64,000 nucleotides of DNA from Lachnospiraceae bacterium (GTDB taxonomy: Bacteria > Bacillota > Clostridia > Lachnospirales > Lachnospiraceae), in NCBI GenBank assembly GCA_017441585.1, contig JAFRWW010000067.1:1-64000 (forward strand). The letters run 5' to 3'. Shown here in pieces: positions 16,139 to 24,701 of this stretch; position 1 is the first letter of the stretch, and each line of letters starts with the position of its first letter. The position numbers were made by a program, and so were the translations under genes. The notes beneath the pieces were generated by a model that saw nothing but the letters and a program-made list of their open reading frames with translations, was not told the origin of the DNA and ran no database searches.

Positions 16139-19100
16139 ATCTGCTTGCTCCGGTCTGTTTCTTAAATATGTTGTTATCGCCAACTACTGCTTCAACTATG
16201 CTGTCTCTGCCTACTCCGACATTAAGATTGAATGTGATCTGTGACATTCCGCTCTCTATGGCCTTGGATATGGCATTGGTTACACCGGTGGTATCCAGTC
16301 CGGAGGGAGTGGTCACCGGGGAAGCTGCTGCCATGGCTGTCTCATGCATGGCAGATCTTACACTTTCCATGATAGCCTGAGTGTTGGAATTGAAGCCTAC
16401 CAAGAAGCCTTCGGAAGTATAAGCGCCAATCTGTTCAAACTTCTTCGACGGGCTCTTTATTACCAGTTCCTTCTCAGCAGCGGCGACGGCTTCTTTTGCC
16501 ATAGCCTTAACCGCTGTCACGAGTTCGTCCTGACCTTTCTTCACACCCTCAGCCATACCGCGTGGAATATTCTCGCCTACAGGAACAAACTTACTTTTTC
16601 CCATGGAGCTCTCGGCAGTCTTAACCGCACTCTGGCCAACTTTTTCAACAGCCTTGGTCACGTTTCCGGCGTTACTTTCTATGCCGTCCTTAGTGGAATC
16701 CATGGCCTTTTCGCCGGTATCTTTAAACTTCTCTGCCTTTTCTTCAGCGGTATCTTTCGCTTCTTCTATGGTCTTTTCAGCAGCATCAGCAACATCACCC
16801 TGCTTGTTTTCCATGCCGGTGACAGTGCCTTCACCTGCTGCTTCACCCCATTCAGTACCGGCATCAAGGTAAGAGTTCGCAATCTCCGTAGCTGTCTCTG
16901 TTTTCAGTTTAGTGGCCTCAGCGAATTTCTCGGAGTATGCCGAAAGTTCTTCCTCTGACATTTTAAGAAGGCCCTGGATGTATCCCTCAGCCGCAGGACC
17001 CATCTCAGCAAGCTGTTTTAAAAGGCCATCATCTATTCCTTTTGCTGCCAGTTCTTCAAAATCATTCGCCCACTGTTCAAGAGCGCCGGTCTGCTCATCA
17101 AGATTCTTTTTAAGGGTCTCTTTTGATACCTCTGTGACTGCCTGGTGTTCTTCCAGAAGGTTTATCTGACTGTCGATCGATTTATTTACGTTCTCAACGA
17201 ACTCCTCAAGCTCTTCCTCAGACAGTTTTAAAGCATTGACTCCAGTAGCCGCGCCTGAAGCCGCCTCGCCATTGGCTGATGTCGCCTGAGTAGCTGCTGA
17301 CATCTTTTCTGTAAGGATCTGTTCCTCTTCGGAAAGGTCTTCTATTCCCTGATCGAGAGCAGCAACTTCGCCTTTTGTCTCTGCTACGGCATGGCCTGCT
17401 GCCAGATATGCATCCCTTGCTTCATCTACTGTAGCAGCTGTATTTTCCCAATAAGCTGTCCCTTCTTTTTGTGCCTCTGTCAGCTTTTCTTCAGCCGCCG
17501 CATGATTGCTTTTTGCTTCAGTTAAAGCGTTTTCTTTTTCCTCGAGTTCCGGAAGTAATTTTTCACGCTGGATATCAAGCTCAAGTTTTTCTTTAGCAAT
17601 TTGGGTAAGCCGTTCCTGATATGCGGCTGCCTGCGCCTGCTGTTTCATTGCCTCTATGTTTGCATAGAGAGCTTCTGTGGACATATTCAAACGTCCATTA
17701 TTTTCGTCTATTGACAGATTGAGAGAGGGGTATGCGGCATTAAGTTCTGCTATGATGGATTTTTGTTCGGCTATGCCCTGAGTAAAACCTTCTCTGCCCG
17801 AACCATCCAACCACTTACTATTGAGTTCCGTCAGACGATCAGCAAGACCTTGACAGGTTAAAGCTGTGGCACTTATCTCTTCTGCATTCTTCTTGAACTC
17901 ATCAGAAGACTCCTGAACAGCCTGCCTTAATTCCCTTGTTTTCTTTATGCTTTCTGTGGTTTGCCTATTTGCTTTTAACTGTTCTTCGCCTTCTTTAACT
18001 ACATTTTTCATGTAAGTTAATGCAGCATTGCTTAACAAAAGAACAGCTGCAGCCAAAGCCATAACAAGATTAGTCGACATCGCGGCGTTTAAAAGCTCTG
18101 TCGCCATCTTAGCCCCTTCAGTCGCAACCTTGTAAGTCCCCCACGCTTCTACAAGAGCCACTACAGCAGCGCATATCTCATCTGCATTGTCTATTAATGT
18201 TGCTAATCCATTTATGATCTGTGGTAAATGTTCTTCTATGCCTCCGATCACATCATCCATCAAGTCATCAAAAGACTCATTCAGATGTTCCAGTGCGACA
18301 TTCATATCGCCATCTTTGATCGAATCATTCAACCTGGTGAGAGCTTCTGTCGCACTGTCTACGCCATTTTTAAGAGTATCGTCAAAAACTCCATAGGCGG
18401 ATTCTTCAACAGCCTGAAGTGCGCTTTCAAGGATCTTTAACTTTCCTTGAAGGTTATCCTGCATGGTATCAGCCATAGCGGCCGCCATGCCATTACAATT
18501 ATCAAGTGCGGAGCTCAGTTTATCTATATCAGCCGGGGCAGCATTCATAAGGGCAAGAAAACCGCTCATAGCATTCTTGCCTACTATGGCATTTGCCGCT
18601 GTTGCTTTTTCAGATTCTGAGAGCTGTGAAAAAGCCGTCCTGCAATCTGCCAGTATATCTGAAAGATCACGCATGGAGCCATCGGCATTTGTAGTCTGTA
18701 TTACTACGTCTCCCAGTGTCTTACTGTGGATCTTGACCTCTCCGCTTAACTCCTGCATGATACGACGAAGTGCCGTACCTGCCTGAGAGCTTTTAATGCC
18801 GGCATTTGCCATGAGCCCTATAGCTTCGGCTGTATCTTCAATGGAAAAACCCAAAGCTCCGGCTACGGGTGCACAATAACTGAAGGTTTCACCCATCATA
18901 GCAACATTTGTATTTGCATTACTGGAAGCAGCAGCTAATACATCAGCAAAATGCCCGGCATCCTGAGCAGACAGTCCAAATGCGGTAAGGGCATCAGTAA
19001 TAATATCAGATGTGGTGGCCAGATCCTCGCCGGATGCAGCGGCAAGGTTCATAACACCCTCAATACCGGAAAGCATATCTTCCGTTTTCCATCCGGCCAT

Positions 19101-19979
19101 AGCCATGTAGTTCATGGCTTCAGCCGCTTCGGACGCTGAGAACATCGTTGTCGCGCCCATCTCACGGGCTTTCTCAGTAAGAGCATCCAGTTCATCGCCT
19201 GTCGCACCGGATACCGCCTCAACTTTACTCATGGAAGCTTCAAACTGCGATCCGGTTTCTATACATGCTTCGGCTATTCTTTTAACTCCGGTGGCCAGTT
19301 TTTCAACAGCTGCATAAAGTGCCTGTCCCGCTAAATTTGCAAGAGCTGTTTTTCCGAATGATTTTGTTTCGGCTTCAGCTTCTTTTACTTCATTTCCGAA
19401 CTCGTCTATGCTTTTTGCCGTTCCGTCAGTAGATTTTTCTGCTTCTTCAAGATATATTTTGTTTTGTTTCAGTTCTCCGTCAAGATCCTGAAGTTCTATA
19501 TTTGCATAATTAAGGCTGGTCTTGTACTTATTTGTTGTATTCTGTGCGGCCAGATAATCTTTTTGAGCAACCTCTAATCGCGTTGATAACCCCGCCACTT
19601 TTTCTTCTTGTGCTGCAATAGCCTCAGTAGATGCAGGGATAGTCTGCTTCATCATTTCAAGAGACTTCTGTGCCTCTTCATATTCCTCTTGAAGTTTATC
19701 TACTTTCTGAGCAGCTTCCTGTTCTTTCTTTGCGCACTCATCAAGGGCCTGTTCATATACCTTGATTTTCTGAGTTTGCTGTTCATACTGCTTTGCCAGA
19801 ACAGTCTGTTTATTTGTAAGCGCAACTATACCATTAGCTGAAGTTCCAAAAGTCTTTTCAACCTGTTTCATCTCAGACCGAAGTTCTTTTTGAGCAGCAT
19901 TTATATTTTTAATTGCCTGAGTATATTTCTGCTCGCCTTCAAGTGCTATTGATACTGTTGCTTTTCCTTTTCCTGCCAT
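16131..19979 (-). CDS. phage tail tape measure protein, TP901 type
   Basis: The 1282-aa protein sets tail length. Residues 1-190 are coiled coil (KNINAAQKELRSEMKQVEK and following). A TP901-type core follows (GATTMFSASEAAEAMNYMAM, DALTAFGLS, TALRRIMQELSG). Hydrophobic helices lie near residue 640, then further coiled coil. Near residues 1110-1180 there is a degenerate region rich in EKAEKFKDTGEKA-type helices. I chose the ATG at 19979 (SD GGTG, 7 nt) over an in-frame GTG at 20015 that lies inside a terminator-like hairpin. Confidence 0.9.
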   Translation of the reverse strand: MAGKGKATVSIALEGEQKYTQAIKNINAAQKELRSEMKQVEKTFGTSANGIVALTNKQTVLAKQYEQQTQKIKVYEQALDECAKKEQEAAQKVDKLQEEYEEAQKSLEMMKQTIPASTEAIAAQEEKVAGLSTRLEVAQKDYLAAQNTTNKYKTSLNYANIELQDLDGELKQNKIYLEEAEKSTDGTAKSIDEFGNEVKEAEAETKSFGKTALANLAGQALYAAVEKLATGVKRIAEACIETGSQFEASMSKVEAVSGATGDELDALTEKAREMGATTMFSASEAAEAMNYMAMAGWKTEDMLSGIEGVMNLAAASGEDLATTSDIITDALTAFGLSAQDAGHFADVLAAASSNANTNVAMMGETFSYCAPVAGALGFSIEDTAEAIGLMANAGIKSSQAGTALRRIMQELSGEVKIHSKTLGDVVIQTTNADGSMRDLSDILADCRTAFSQLSESEKATAANAIVGKNAMSGFLALMNAAPADIDKLSSALDNCNGMAAAMADTMQDNLQGKLKILESALQAVEESAYGVFDDTLKNGVDSATEALTRLNDSIKDGDMNVALEHLNESFDDLMDDVIGGIEEHLPQIINGLATLIDNADEICAAVVALVEAWGTYKVATEGAKMATELLNAAMSTNLVMALAAAVLLLSNAALTYMKNVVKEGEEQLKANRQTTESIKKTRELRQAVQESSDEFKKNAEEISATALTCQGLADRLTELNSKWLDGSGREGFTQGIAEQKSIIAELNAAYPSLNLSIDENNGRLNMSTEALYANIEAMKQQAQAAAYQERLTQIAKEKLELDIQREKLLPELEEKENALTEAKSNHAAAEEKLTEAQKEGTAYWENTAATVDEARDAYLAAGHAVAETKGEVAALDQGIEDLSEEEQILTEKMSAATQATSANGEAASGAATGVNALKLSEEELEEFVENVNKSIDSQINLLEEHQAVTEVSKETLKKNLDEQTGALEQWANDFEELAAKGIDDGLLKQLAEMGPAAEGYIQGLLKMSEEELSAYSEKFAEATKLKTETATEIANSYLDAGTEWGEAAGEGTVTGMENKQGDVADAAEKTIEEAKDTAEEKAEKFKDTGEKAMDSTKDGIESNAGNVTKAVEKVGQSAVKTAESSMGKSKFVPVGENIPRGMAEGVKKGQDELVTAVKAMAKEAVAAAEKELVIKSPSKKFEQIGAYTSEGFLVGFNSNTQAIMESVRSAMHETAMAAASPVTTPSGLDTTGVTNAISKAIESGMSQITFNLNVGVGRDSIVEAVVGDNNIFKKQTGASRYV

Positions 19980-19994
19980 TTTTTCACCAATAAA

Positions 19995-20020
19995 AAGGAG
20001 TGGTTTTATAACCACTCCTT
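19995..20020 (-). terminator. strong hairpin just upstream of the tape measure gene
   Basis: A perfect 11-bp stem (AAGGAGTGGTT with AACCACTCCTT) with a 4-nt loop is followed on the minus strand by TTTATT. It looks like an intrinsic terminator only 15 nt before the tape measure start, inside the late operon. It may attenuate transcription or be read through by an antiterminated polymerase. Confidence 0.6.
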
Positions 20021-20048
20021 AAAAACTACTAAATATTTATTAAAACTA

Positions 20049-20276
20049 TCACTTCTTTGTTACCCAGCCGTAACAACCTTTTCTATTTTTTCGTTCTTTT
20101 TCTACGTACTGTTTCCATTCACGATCAAGTTTATCGTGATCTTCTGTAGAAAACCTATATGCTGCGTGTGCCACTATCGCTATAGCTGACACTGCTGCAA
20201 AAAGAAGGGCTGCACCATGATGGCCTGTAACATTAATAGCACACCATATGATAATAATTAAATATATGAGTCTCAT
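20049..20276 (-). CDS. small membrane protein between tail chaperone and tape measure
   Basis: The 75-aa protein has two adjacent hydrophobic segments (LIYLIIIIWCAINVTG and AALLFAAVSAIAIVAHA) and a basic tail. The start at 20276 follows AGGAGG by 8 nt; an upstream in-frame GTG overlaps that box. Such a protein is unusual in this position in a siphophage. It might be an inserted exclusion or membrane-active gene. Unknown function. Confidence 0.5.
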   Translation of the reverse strand: MRLIYLIIIIWCAINVTGHHGAALLFAAVSAIAIVAHAAYRFSTEDHDKLDREWKQYVEKERKNRKGCYGWVTKK

Positions 20277-20339
20277 ACCTGCCACCTCCTCCCTGTGTCT
20301 ACATTATATCACATCTGTGAAAAAGGTGGTAGCATTATT

Positions 20340-20585
20340 TTACAAATCATCAAGGTCTGCGATCTTATAATCACTTGCTGTCTTATATATCATTTTCTTC
20401 ATTTCGAAGTTGTGCTGTTCCTTCCAGTACTCAACCATATCGTTCCATTTGCCCCAGTATAAATGTTGCACTTCGCTGTAACTGAAGCCTAATTTCATTC
20501 CGATCATATATATCCAGTCAAAGTCGATCGGTTCTCTGTTTTTTTCGGTATCTTTAACTGGTATTATTTTTTTCCGAACATGCAC
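20340..20585 (-). CDS. tail assembly chaperone, frameshift-encoded C-terminal part (gpT-like)
   Basis: This frame overlaps the end of the preceding gene (20564-20959) and is entered by a -1 shift at the AAAAAAA run 20567-20573. The fused product continues IIPVKDTEKNREP and so on to 20340. It also contains an ATG at 20585 without a convincing SD. The pair sits just before the tape measure region, where the lambda G/GT arrangement occurs. As in lambda, the long form would bridge tail tube and tape measure during assembly. Confidence 0.7.
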   Translation of the reverse strand: MHVRKKIIPVKDTEKNREPIDFDWIYMIGMKLGFSYSEVQHLYWGKWNDMVEYWKEQHNFEMKKMIYKTASDYKIADLDDL

Positions 20586-20959
20586 CTGTCATACTCCGCG
20601 ACTACCAGGGCCCAGAGATCATAAAGCGGGATATCACAGGTACGGATAAGCTCATCGGGCTCTACAGGCGTTATCTCTTTGTTTCTGCTCTGTCCTTCGA
20701 TCTCAATCCCCTCATTCACCATGAGCGGAAGAATTAGGTTAAGGGCATGAAGATCAAAATGTGTACGCGTATAATCCGGTGATCCGTCTTCTTTGTATAT
20801 CCTGTTACCGTTCTTATCCATCCTCGGTATCAGGCCTTTCAATTTATGCTCAAACTCAAACATATCCGAATATTCTTTCTGAATCTGCTCTAATACATAA
20901 AGATCGCATTTATACGGATATCTCTTTTTATTTATCGTGAGCGAATTAAGCTTTTCCAT
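20564..20959 (-). CDS. tail assembly chaperone (gpG-like)
   Basis: The 131-aa protein starts at ATG 20959, with AGGAG 6 nt upstream; an upstream GTG lies inside the palindrome at 20980-20995. It is acidic to mixed and ends MFGKK followed by TAA directly after the slippery run. Position after the tail tube gene and before the tape measure supports the chaperone role: it would coat the tape measure before tube assembly. Confidence 0.72.
   Translation of the reverse strand: MEKLNSLTINKKRYPYKCDLYVLEQIQKEYSDMFEFEHKLKGLIPRMDKNGNRIYKEDGSPDYTRTHFDLHALNLILPLMVNEGIEIEGQSRNKEITPVEPDELIRTCDIPLYDLWALVVAEYDRCMFGKK
20567..20573 (-). promoter_or_regulatory. programmed -1 frameshift site A AAA AAA
   Basis: In the frame of the upstream gene the codons are GGA AAA AAA TAA, so the last A of GGA plus AAA AAA makes a canonical X XXY YYZ heptamer just before the stop. 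A -1 slip enters the 20340-20585 frame in register. I see no strong downstream stem-loop, as in some phage tail sites. Confidence 0.7.
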
Positions 20960-20979
20960 AAAAATCTCCTTCTCCAAAA

Positions 20980-20995
20980 GTTGCACCGGTGCAAC
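20980..20995. repeat. 16-bp perfect palindrome GTTGCACCGGTGCAAC, copy 1
   Basis: The palindrome lies 20 nt upstream of the start of the tail chaperone gene, with a degenerate half (CCGCACCGGT) at about 21010. Identical copies occur at 34099 and 40852, and a 15/16 copy at 43277. Confidence 0.85.
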
Positions 20996-21050
20996 TCGAA
21001 GTATTTGAGCCGCACCGGTTTATAAAAAGAGGGGTAATCCGGGTATCCTA

Positions 21051-21779
21051 TCAGGAAGCACTTCTGGTGTAATAGGTCGTACCATTCACCAAAACGGTAT
21101 CGCCTGTCAGATAGTATACGTATGATCCGGAAGCACCGGTACGTACATACCAGCCCTCAGTGCTGGGATTAGCGCTTGCGGACGGGCTTGATACTGCGGT
21201 ATATGTACCGGGATCAGCCGAACCAGCGCCCATCTGGGTAAGAATCCAGTTGTAGGCTTCTGCTGCGGTAGAGAAATTGGGAGATACGGTCCTCCACTTT
21301 CCGTTGTCCTGAGCCATTGCCTTACCGGTGAGCTGAGGCGTGCCGAATGAGATCGCATCGCCCTTTGTGGTATAGGTTTCCGCACCCTCAGAAAACTTAA
21401 CCTTGTGAAGAAGACAAGCCTGATACTTCTTCACATTGTTTTCGACCTTGTCCACTACAAAGCCGTAGCCGACATAGGGAGAGGAATCGTCTGCCTTATA
21501 GATAGTCGTGGGATTTGAGCCGGTGCCGCTTACAGTATGACCAAACATGATATTGGCAGCAAGTGCGGGAAGGCTGTCGATCGTAGCAGTCACATCAGCA
21601 TCGGTAAACTCCTTCACATACTCGCTCAGAGCATTGTCAGCGTAAAGAGATCCTTCCTTGCTGTTGTTCTGTATGCTGGTCTCAACAGCTTTACCACACT
21701 GAAAGATCTGTCCTGCTGCGTAAGTATCGTCAGCAGTCCAAGGGGCTATGATGGGTTTTGAAAGTCCAAAAAATGCCAT
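21051..21779 (-). CDS. major tail (tube) protein
   Basis: The 242-aa protein opens MAFFGLSKPIIAPW and shows the layout of phi13-type major tail proteins; position after the tail terminator gene agrees. Residues ~200-242 form an extra module (NPSTEGWYV, GSYVYYLTGDTVLVNGTTYYTR) that resembles the end of the capsid-extension frame at 23215-23508. Tail tube subunits often carry such exposed C-terminal decorations. The SD AAAGGAGG is in place. Confidence 0.8.
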   Translation of the reverse strand: MAFFGLSKPIIAPWTADDTYAAGQIFQCGKAVETSIQNNSKEGSLYADNALSEYVKEFTDADVTATIDSLPALAANIMFGHTVSGTGSNPTTIYKADDSSPYVGYGFVVDKVENNVKKYQACLLHKVKFSEGAETYTTKGDAISFGTPQLTGKAMAQDNGKWRTVSPNFSTAAEAYNWILTQMGAGSADPGTYTAVSSPSASANPSTEGWYVRTGASGSYVYYLTGDTVLVNGTTYYTRSAS

Positions 21780-21800
21780 TTTTGTTTCCTCCTTTGTTTT

Positions 21801-22145
21801 TTATACCGCCTTCTGAATATAGAAAAGCAGTCTTCTTAGTTGTACCGAATCTTTGATATCCTCATCATCAATAAATGTGGATATGGATTCGATATAGTAA
21901 TCAAGGCCGCGAAGATAACTTTTTATCGCCGCCTTATCTTTGAAATAATTGTAGTTTTCAGGCACGTAGTAGCTGAGCTGGATGCTGGCCTTTTCAATGA
22001 GCACATCGTTATCTCCGACTACCTCCGGTTCTTCATTTTCGTAAGTGAAAACTGCAAACCGTCGTTCCTTGCCTTTATACAAATCCTGTTCGACAGGACA
22101 GTTTAATATTGTTGAGAGAGCTAAAAGCTCACCGTTCAGATTCAT
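21801..22145 (-). CDS. tail terminator/completion protein
   Basis: The 114-aa protein is encoded between the HK97-gp10-like gene and the tail tube gene, the standard place for the tail terminator that caps the tube. It starts with an ATGA overlap with the previous gene. It is acidic and alpha/beta (ALSTILNCPVEQDLYKG, ASIQLSYYVPENY). The family name cannot be verified from sequence alone. Confidence 0.62.
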   Translation of the reverse strand: MNLNGELLALSTILNCPVEQDLYKGKERRFAVFTYENEEPEVVGDNDVLIEKASIQLSYYVPENYNYFKDKAAIKSYLRGLDYYIESISTFIDDEDIKDSVQLRRLLFYIQKAV

Positions 22146-22585
22146 GAGGCACCTACCTTTTTGTTGTAGATTTCCTGTGTCTTTTGGAGTACCTGAGCCT
22201 CGATAGATTTAGCGGCTCTGTCCAGGAAGGGCTTCGGAGCCTGGTGGGAGTTCCCGTGTTCAAGCCACCATGCTATATCATTGTTGCTGACGTTCCTCTT
22301 ACCGGTGCCATGCTTACGCTTGCCGCCTTTTGAAGGCTTACCATAAGAAGCCACGCCCATCATATAGCCATCTTCCACTTGTTTCACTCCGCCCTTCCAA
22401 GGCTTAAAAGAATCGACAAGTTCCGTCCGGCTCGGATCTTTGATCACGGACCTGGCGCTTTCCTTAACTGACTTTTCGAGAAGCGGAACGCACTCATCAA
22501 GTGCTTCATTCGCTATTTCCTTAAAATCAGAATCCAGCAGATCACTTAAGAAGTCTGCGGGGATATCACAGGTAAACTTTGCCAT
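22142..22585 (-). CDS. HK97 gp10-like head-tail joining protein
   Basis: The 147-aa protein has the usual features of gp10/neck proteins: an N-terminal helix with ALDECVPLLEKSVKESA, a basic Gly/Lys-rich centre (GGKRKHGTGKR), and the motif NNDIAWWLEHGNSHQAPKPFLDRA. The latter matches the conserved VEFGHSQPAPPFLRPA-like region of this family. It joins tail to capsid. It overlaps the upstream gene by 40 nt. Confidence 0.75.
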   Translation of the reverse strand: MAKFTCDIPADFLSDLLDSDFKEIANEALDECVPLLEKSVKESARSVIKDPSRTELVDSFKPWKGGVKQVEDGYMMGVASYGKPSKGGKRKHGTGKRNVSNNDIAWWLEHGNSHQAPKPFLDRAAKSIEAQVLQKTQEIYNKKVGAS

Positions 22586-22923
22586 CCTTCTACCTCCGTA
22601 CAGAGAAGCTCCATCTCATGGGTTTCAAGGTTCTTGACAGGATCCTTTATAAAATATTCTACGCCCTTATAAATAAGTTTCTGCGGCCTCACAGGACGGC
22701 CTTTGGAATCCATTATAAACGCGGTTTCATAGTCGTCTATGTCTACCGCCATCTTAAGGGACACCTTCCAACCTTCATGTTCTCCCGCGATCCTGTCGGA
22801 CACTTTCACAGACATTTCAGTAGCGGAAAGTTCGGTCTCAATGGCCTCACCTCCTATGTCAAAACCGTCAGCATCCTTCTGACCTTCTAAAATTGTGAGC
22901 AATGTAACTTCTTCAATTCTCAT
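22546..22923 (-). CDS. head-tail adaptor/closure protein
   Basis: The 125-aa start is taken at 22923, where ATGA overlaps the stop of the upstream connector gene. The protein is beta-rich, with VSLKMAVDIDDYETAFIMD and KLIYKGVEYFIKDPVKNLETHEMEL (strand patterns typical of SPP1 gp16-like stoppers). Function is inferred from order: connector, adaptor, gp10, tail terminator. Confidence 0.62.
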   Translation of the reverse strand: MRIEEVTLLTILEGQKDADGFDIGGEAIETELSATEMSVKVSDRIAGEHEGWKVSLKMAVDIDDYETAFIMDSKGRPVRPQKLIYKGVEYFIKDPVKNLETHEMELLCTEVEGWQSLPVISPQTS

Positions 22924-23201
22924 AACCGGTAATCTCCACATCCCTGCATGGAATTCCGCAGTCCCTCATAAGCCTTGGTATATCTGTTGGCCTCGCCCTG
23001 GTAATCCAGGGAAGCCTTACAGTACCACTCCACAGCCTTATCTATGAGCGGATCATCCTTTGCATTGCCCTGCGCATCTTTTACGGCAATACCTGCCATG
23101 ACGAGGGCAGACAGACAGGCGTGGATATCGCTGTCTATCTGCTCATCATTCTTTGTATTATTTATGCGCATAGAGTCTTTTATTCTCTCTACACTATACA
23201 T
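22920..23201 (-). CDS. head-tail connector protein (gp6/gp15-like)
   Basis: A helical 93-aa protein with INNTKNDEQIDSDIHACL and LIDKAVEWYCKASLDY, the pattern of phage gp6-like connectors (a short helical bundle sitting below the portal). GGAGG precedes the ATG. It directly follows the capsid gene and its extension frame. Confidence 0.75.
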   Translation of the reverse strand: MYSVERIKDSMRINNTKNDEQIDSDIHACLSALVMAGIAVKDAQGNAKDDPLIDKAVEWYCKASLDYQGEANRYTKAYEGLRNSMQGCGDYRL

Positions 23202-23214
23202 GAACTGTCCTCCA

Positions 23215-23508
23215 TCAGCTGCGCTCGTAGTACGTAGCCGATTCGCTCACTTCGGTGTCGTCGCTCAGTACGAAAGATCCCGCACCGTCTGACTCCCACC
23301 ATCCTTCTTCTGTCGGGTTTTCAGTTCCTTCAGGAGTTACCTCGGTAAACTGTTTAGCCTGTTCTGCAAGGAATGAAGTGATCAACGCTGATTTATTTGC
23401 CCCAGAGATGTCATATCCCAGTTCGAGCGCCAGCACCTTTATCTCTGATACAGTCATAGAATTAAGGTCTGAAGCTGAATAGATCTCGTCACCGCTGGGG
23501 TCTATGAG
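23215..23508 (-). CDS. -1 frameshift extension of the major capsid protein (97 residues)
   Basis: The open frame overlaps the last codons of the capsid gene and has no plausible start of its own: no SD precedes its GTG at 23574 or its internal ATG. After the slippery heptamer at 23508-23514 it reads LIDPSGDEIYSASDLNSM, then a SAP/Rho-N-like helical segment (MTVSEIKVLALELGYDISG), and finally the NPTEEGWWES to TYYERS module also seen in the tail tube protein. As a fusion it would give a minority long capsid form with a surface domain, as known for T7 gp10B and Listeria phage PSA. A separate head protein with an unusual start cannot be excluded. Confidence 0.65.
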   Translation of the reverse strand, partial: LIDPSGDEIYSASDLNSMTVSEIKVLALELGYDISGANKSALITSFLAEQAKQFTEVTPEGTENPTEEGWWESDGAGSFVLSDDTEVSESATYYERS

Positions 23509-24701
23509 TTTTTTACCGTCAGCGTCACTAAGCTGTTCTTGTCTACGACTGCGCCATCTGCCAGCATAATACACTTGGTGATCTCATCATCGGTATCCTC
23601 ATCGGTATACCTCTTGATGGTAGGCTTCATGTTGGTGTTGAGATAGTAGTCTTCCATCCTGAACAGGAATGCTACTACGGTGTCTGCTGTAACCGTTCCG
23701 CCTGTGTAAGCGGGCAGTGCAGAGGTAAACTCTACGTGACGGCCAAACAGGTTGTAGGAAGGCTTTCCGTCAAGGCCGCTGTCTACCCTTGCAATAGGCT
23801 GTTTATTGCTGTCTACCATTCCGATAACCTGTGAAATGAAAGTCTTCTTGTTCATCACATAAATGGCGTCGTCGTAGCCTTCGGGAAGAGCTGCCTCCAT
23901 AGCGATCAGATTGCTATATTCGAAAGCGTTGCTCTCGGTTACATCCACATTCTGGCCGGATACAACTGTCTCGGCCAGGATACCCTTAGGCTCATGATAA
24001 GTGGTAAGTCCACGGCCTTTAACGATTGCTTCGTCAAGTGCCTTAGCCATTGCCTGGGATACCTGATCGATAAGGGTACGCTCGAAAATGTCAAGCGTAA
24101 CTACGCTGACTTCGAGAGAAATGGCAACCTTACACTTCAGCTTATTGTAAGCGAATACAATAGAGCCGACAGCCTTCTGCTGGGTGTCCACATCGCCACG
24201 CTCAGCCACCCACGAAGCGGTGGGCTTTGCTGCGGATGTAGGAATAACCACGCCGCCCTTGTAGTAGGTCCTGGTAACGAGATTGAGGAGGTTTCCGATC
24301 TTCTCGATCTTCTCTACGATCTTATTGACAACAGTACGGGGGATAACCGCACCGACCTCATCGGTGGTAGTTACTTCGTCCTGGTTTGTCATCTTGATGG
24401 GAGTGCCCTTCATGACATAATTCATGAACTGGGTTCTATACTCCATCTCGTCGTCTTCCTCGATGATACGATCGATGATCTTGTTGACGCCTGTCACTGT
24501 CACAGGTGCCTTTGCCGCTCCCTGAAGAGCTGCAAGGTCGGACTGTCTCTGTGCCCATGCAGTATAGGCTTCGTCGATAGCATTGACCTGTTCCATTGCC
24601 GCATCGTACTCGGCCTGATCGCCATTGATAAGACCCTCAGCTACGGCAAGCAGATCATTACGCTGTGCTACGTAGTCTTCATAGTTCTTGAACTTAAACA
24701 T
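23502..24701 (-). CDS. HK97-type major capsid protein
   Basis: The 399-aa precursor has an N-terminal helical delta/scaffold region (residues 1-105, rich in Glu, Gln and Ala) and then the HK97 fold: GAVIPRTVVNKIVEKIEKIG, VIPTSAAKPTASWVAE, KALDEAIVKGRG, PKGIL. The ClpP-like protease encoded upstream probably removes the N-terminal arm. The start overlaps the protease stop and follows AAAGGAG. The gene ends GTA AAA AAC TCA TAG, where A AAA AAC is a -1 slippery site. Confidence 0.92.
   Translation of the reverse strand: MFKFKNYEDYVAQRNDLLAVAEGLINGDQAEYDAAMEQVNAIDEAYTAWAQRQSDLAALQGAAKAPVTVTGVNKIIDRIIEEDDEMEYRTQFMNYVMKGTPIKMTNQDEVTTTDEVGAVIPRTVVNKIVEKIEKIGNLLNLVTRTYYKGGVVIPTSAAKPTASWVAERGDVDTQQKAVGSIVFAYNKLKCKVAISLEVSVVTLDIFERTLIDQVSQAMAKALDEAIVKGRGLTTYHEPKGILAETVVSGQNVDVTESNAFEYSNLIAMEAALPEGYDDAIYVMNKKTFISQVIGMVDSNKQPIARVDSGLDGKPSYNLFGRHVEFTSALPAYTGGTVTADTVVAFLFRMEDYYLNTNMKPTIKRYTDEDTDDEITKCIMLADGAVVDKNSLVTLTVKNS
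23508..23514 (-). promoter_or_regulatory. candidate programmed -1 frameshift site A AAA AAC
   Basis: The third-last sense codon of the capsid gene ends in A and is followed by AAA AAC, a canonical X XXY YYZ heptamer. The -1 frame stays open for 97 codons to 23215. I could not identify a convincing downstream pseudoknot by eye. Confidence 0.62.
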
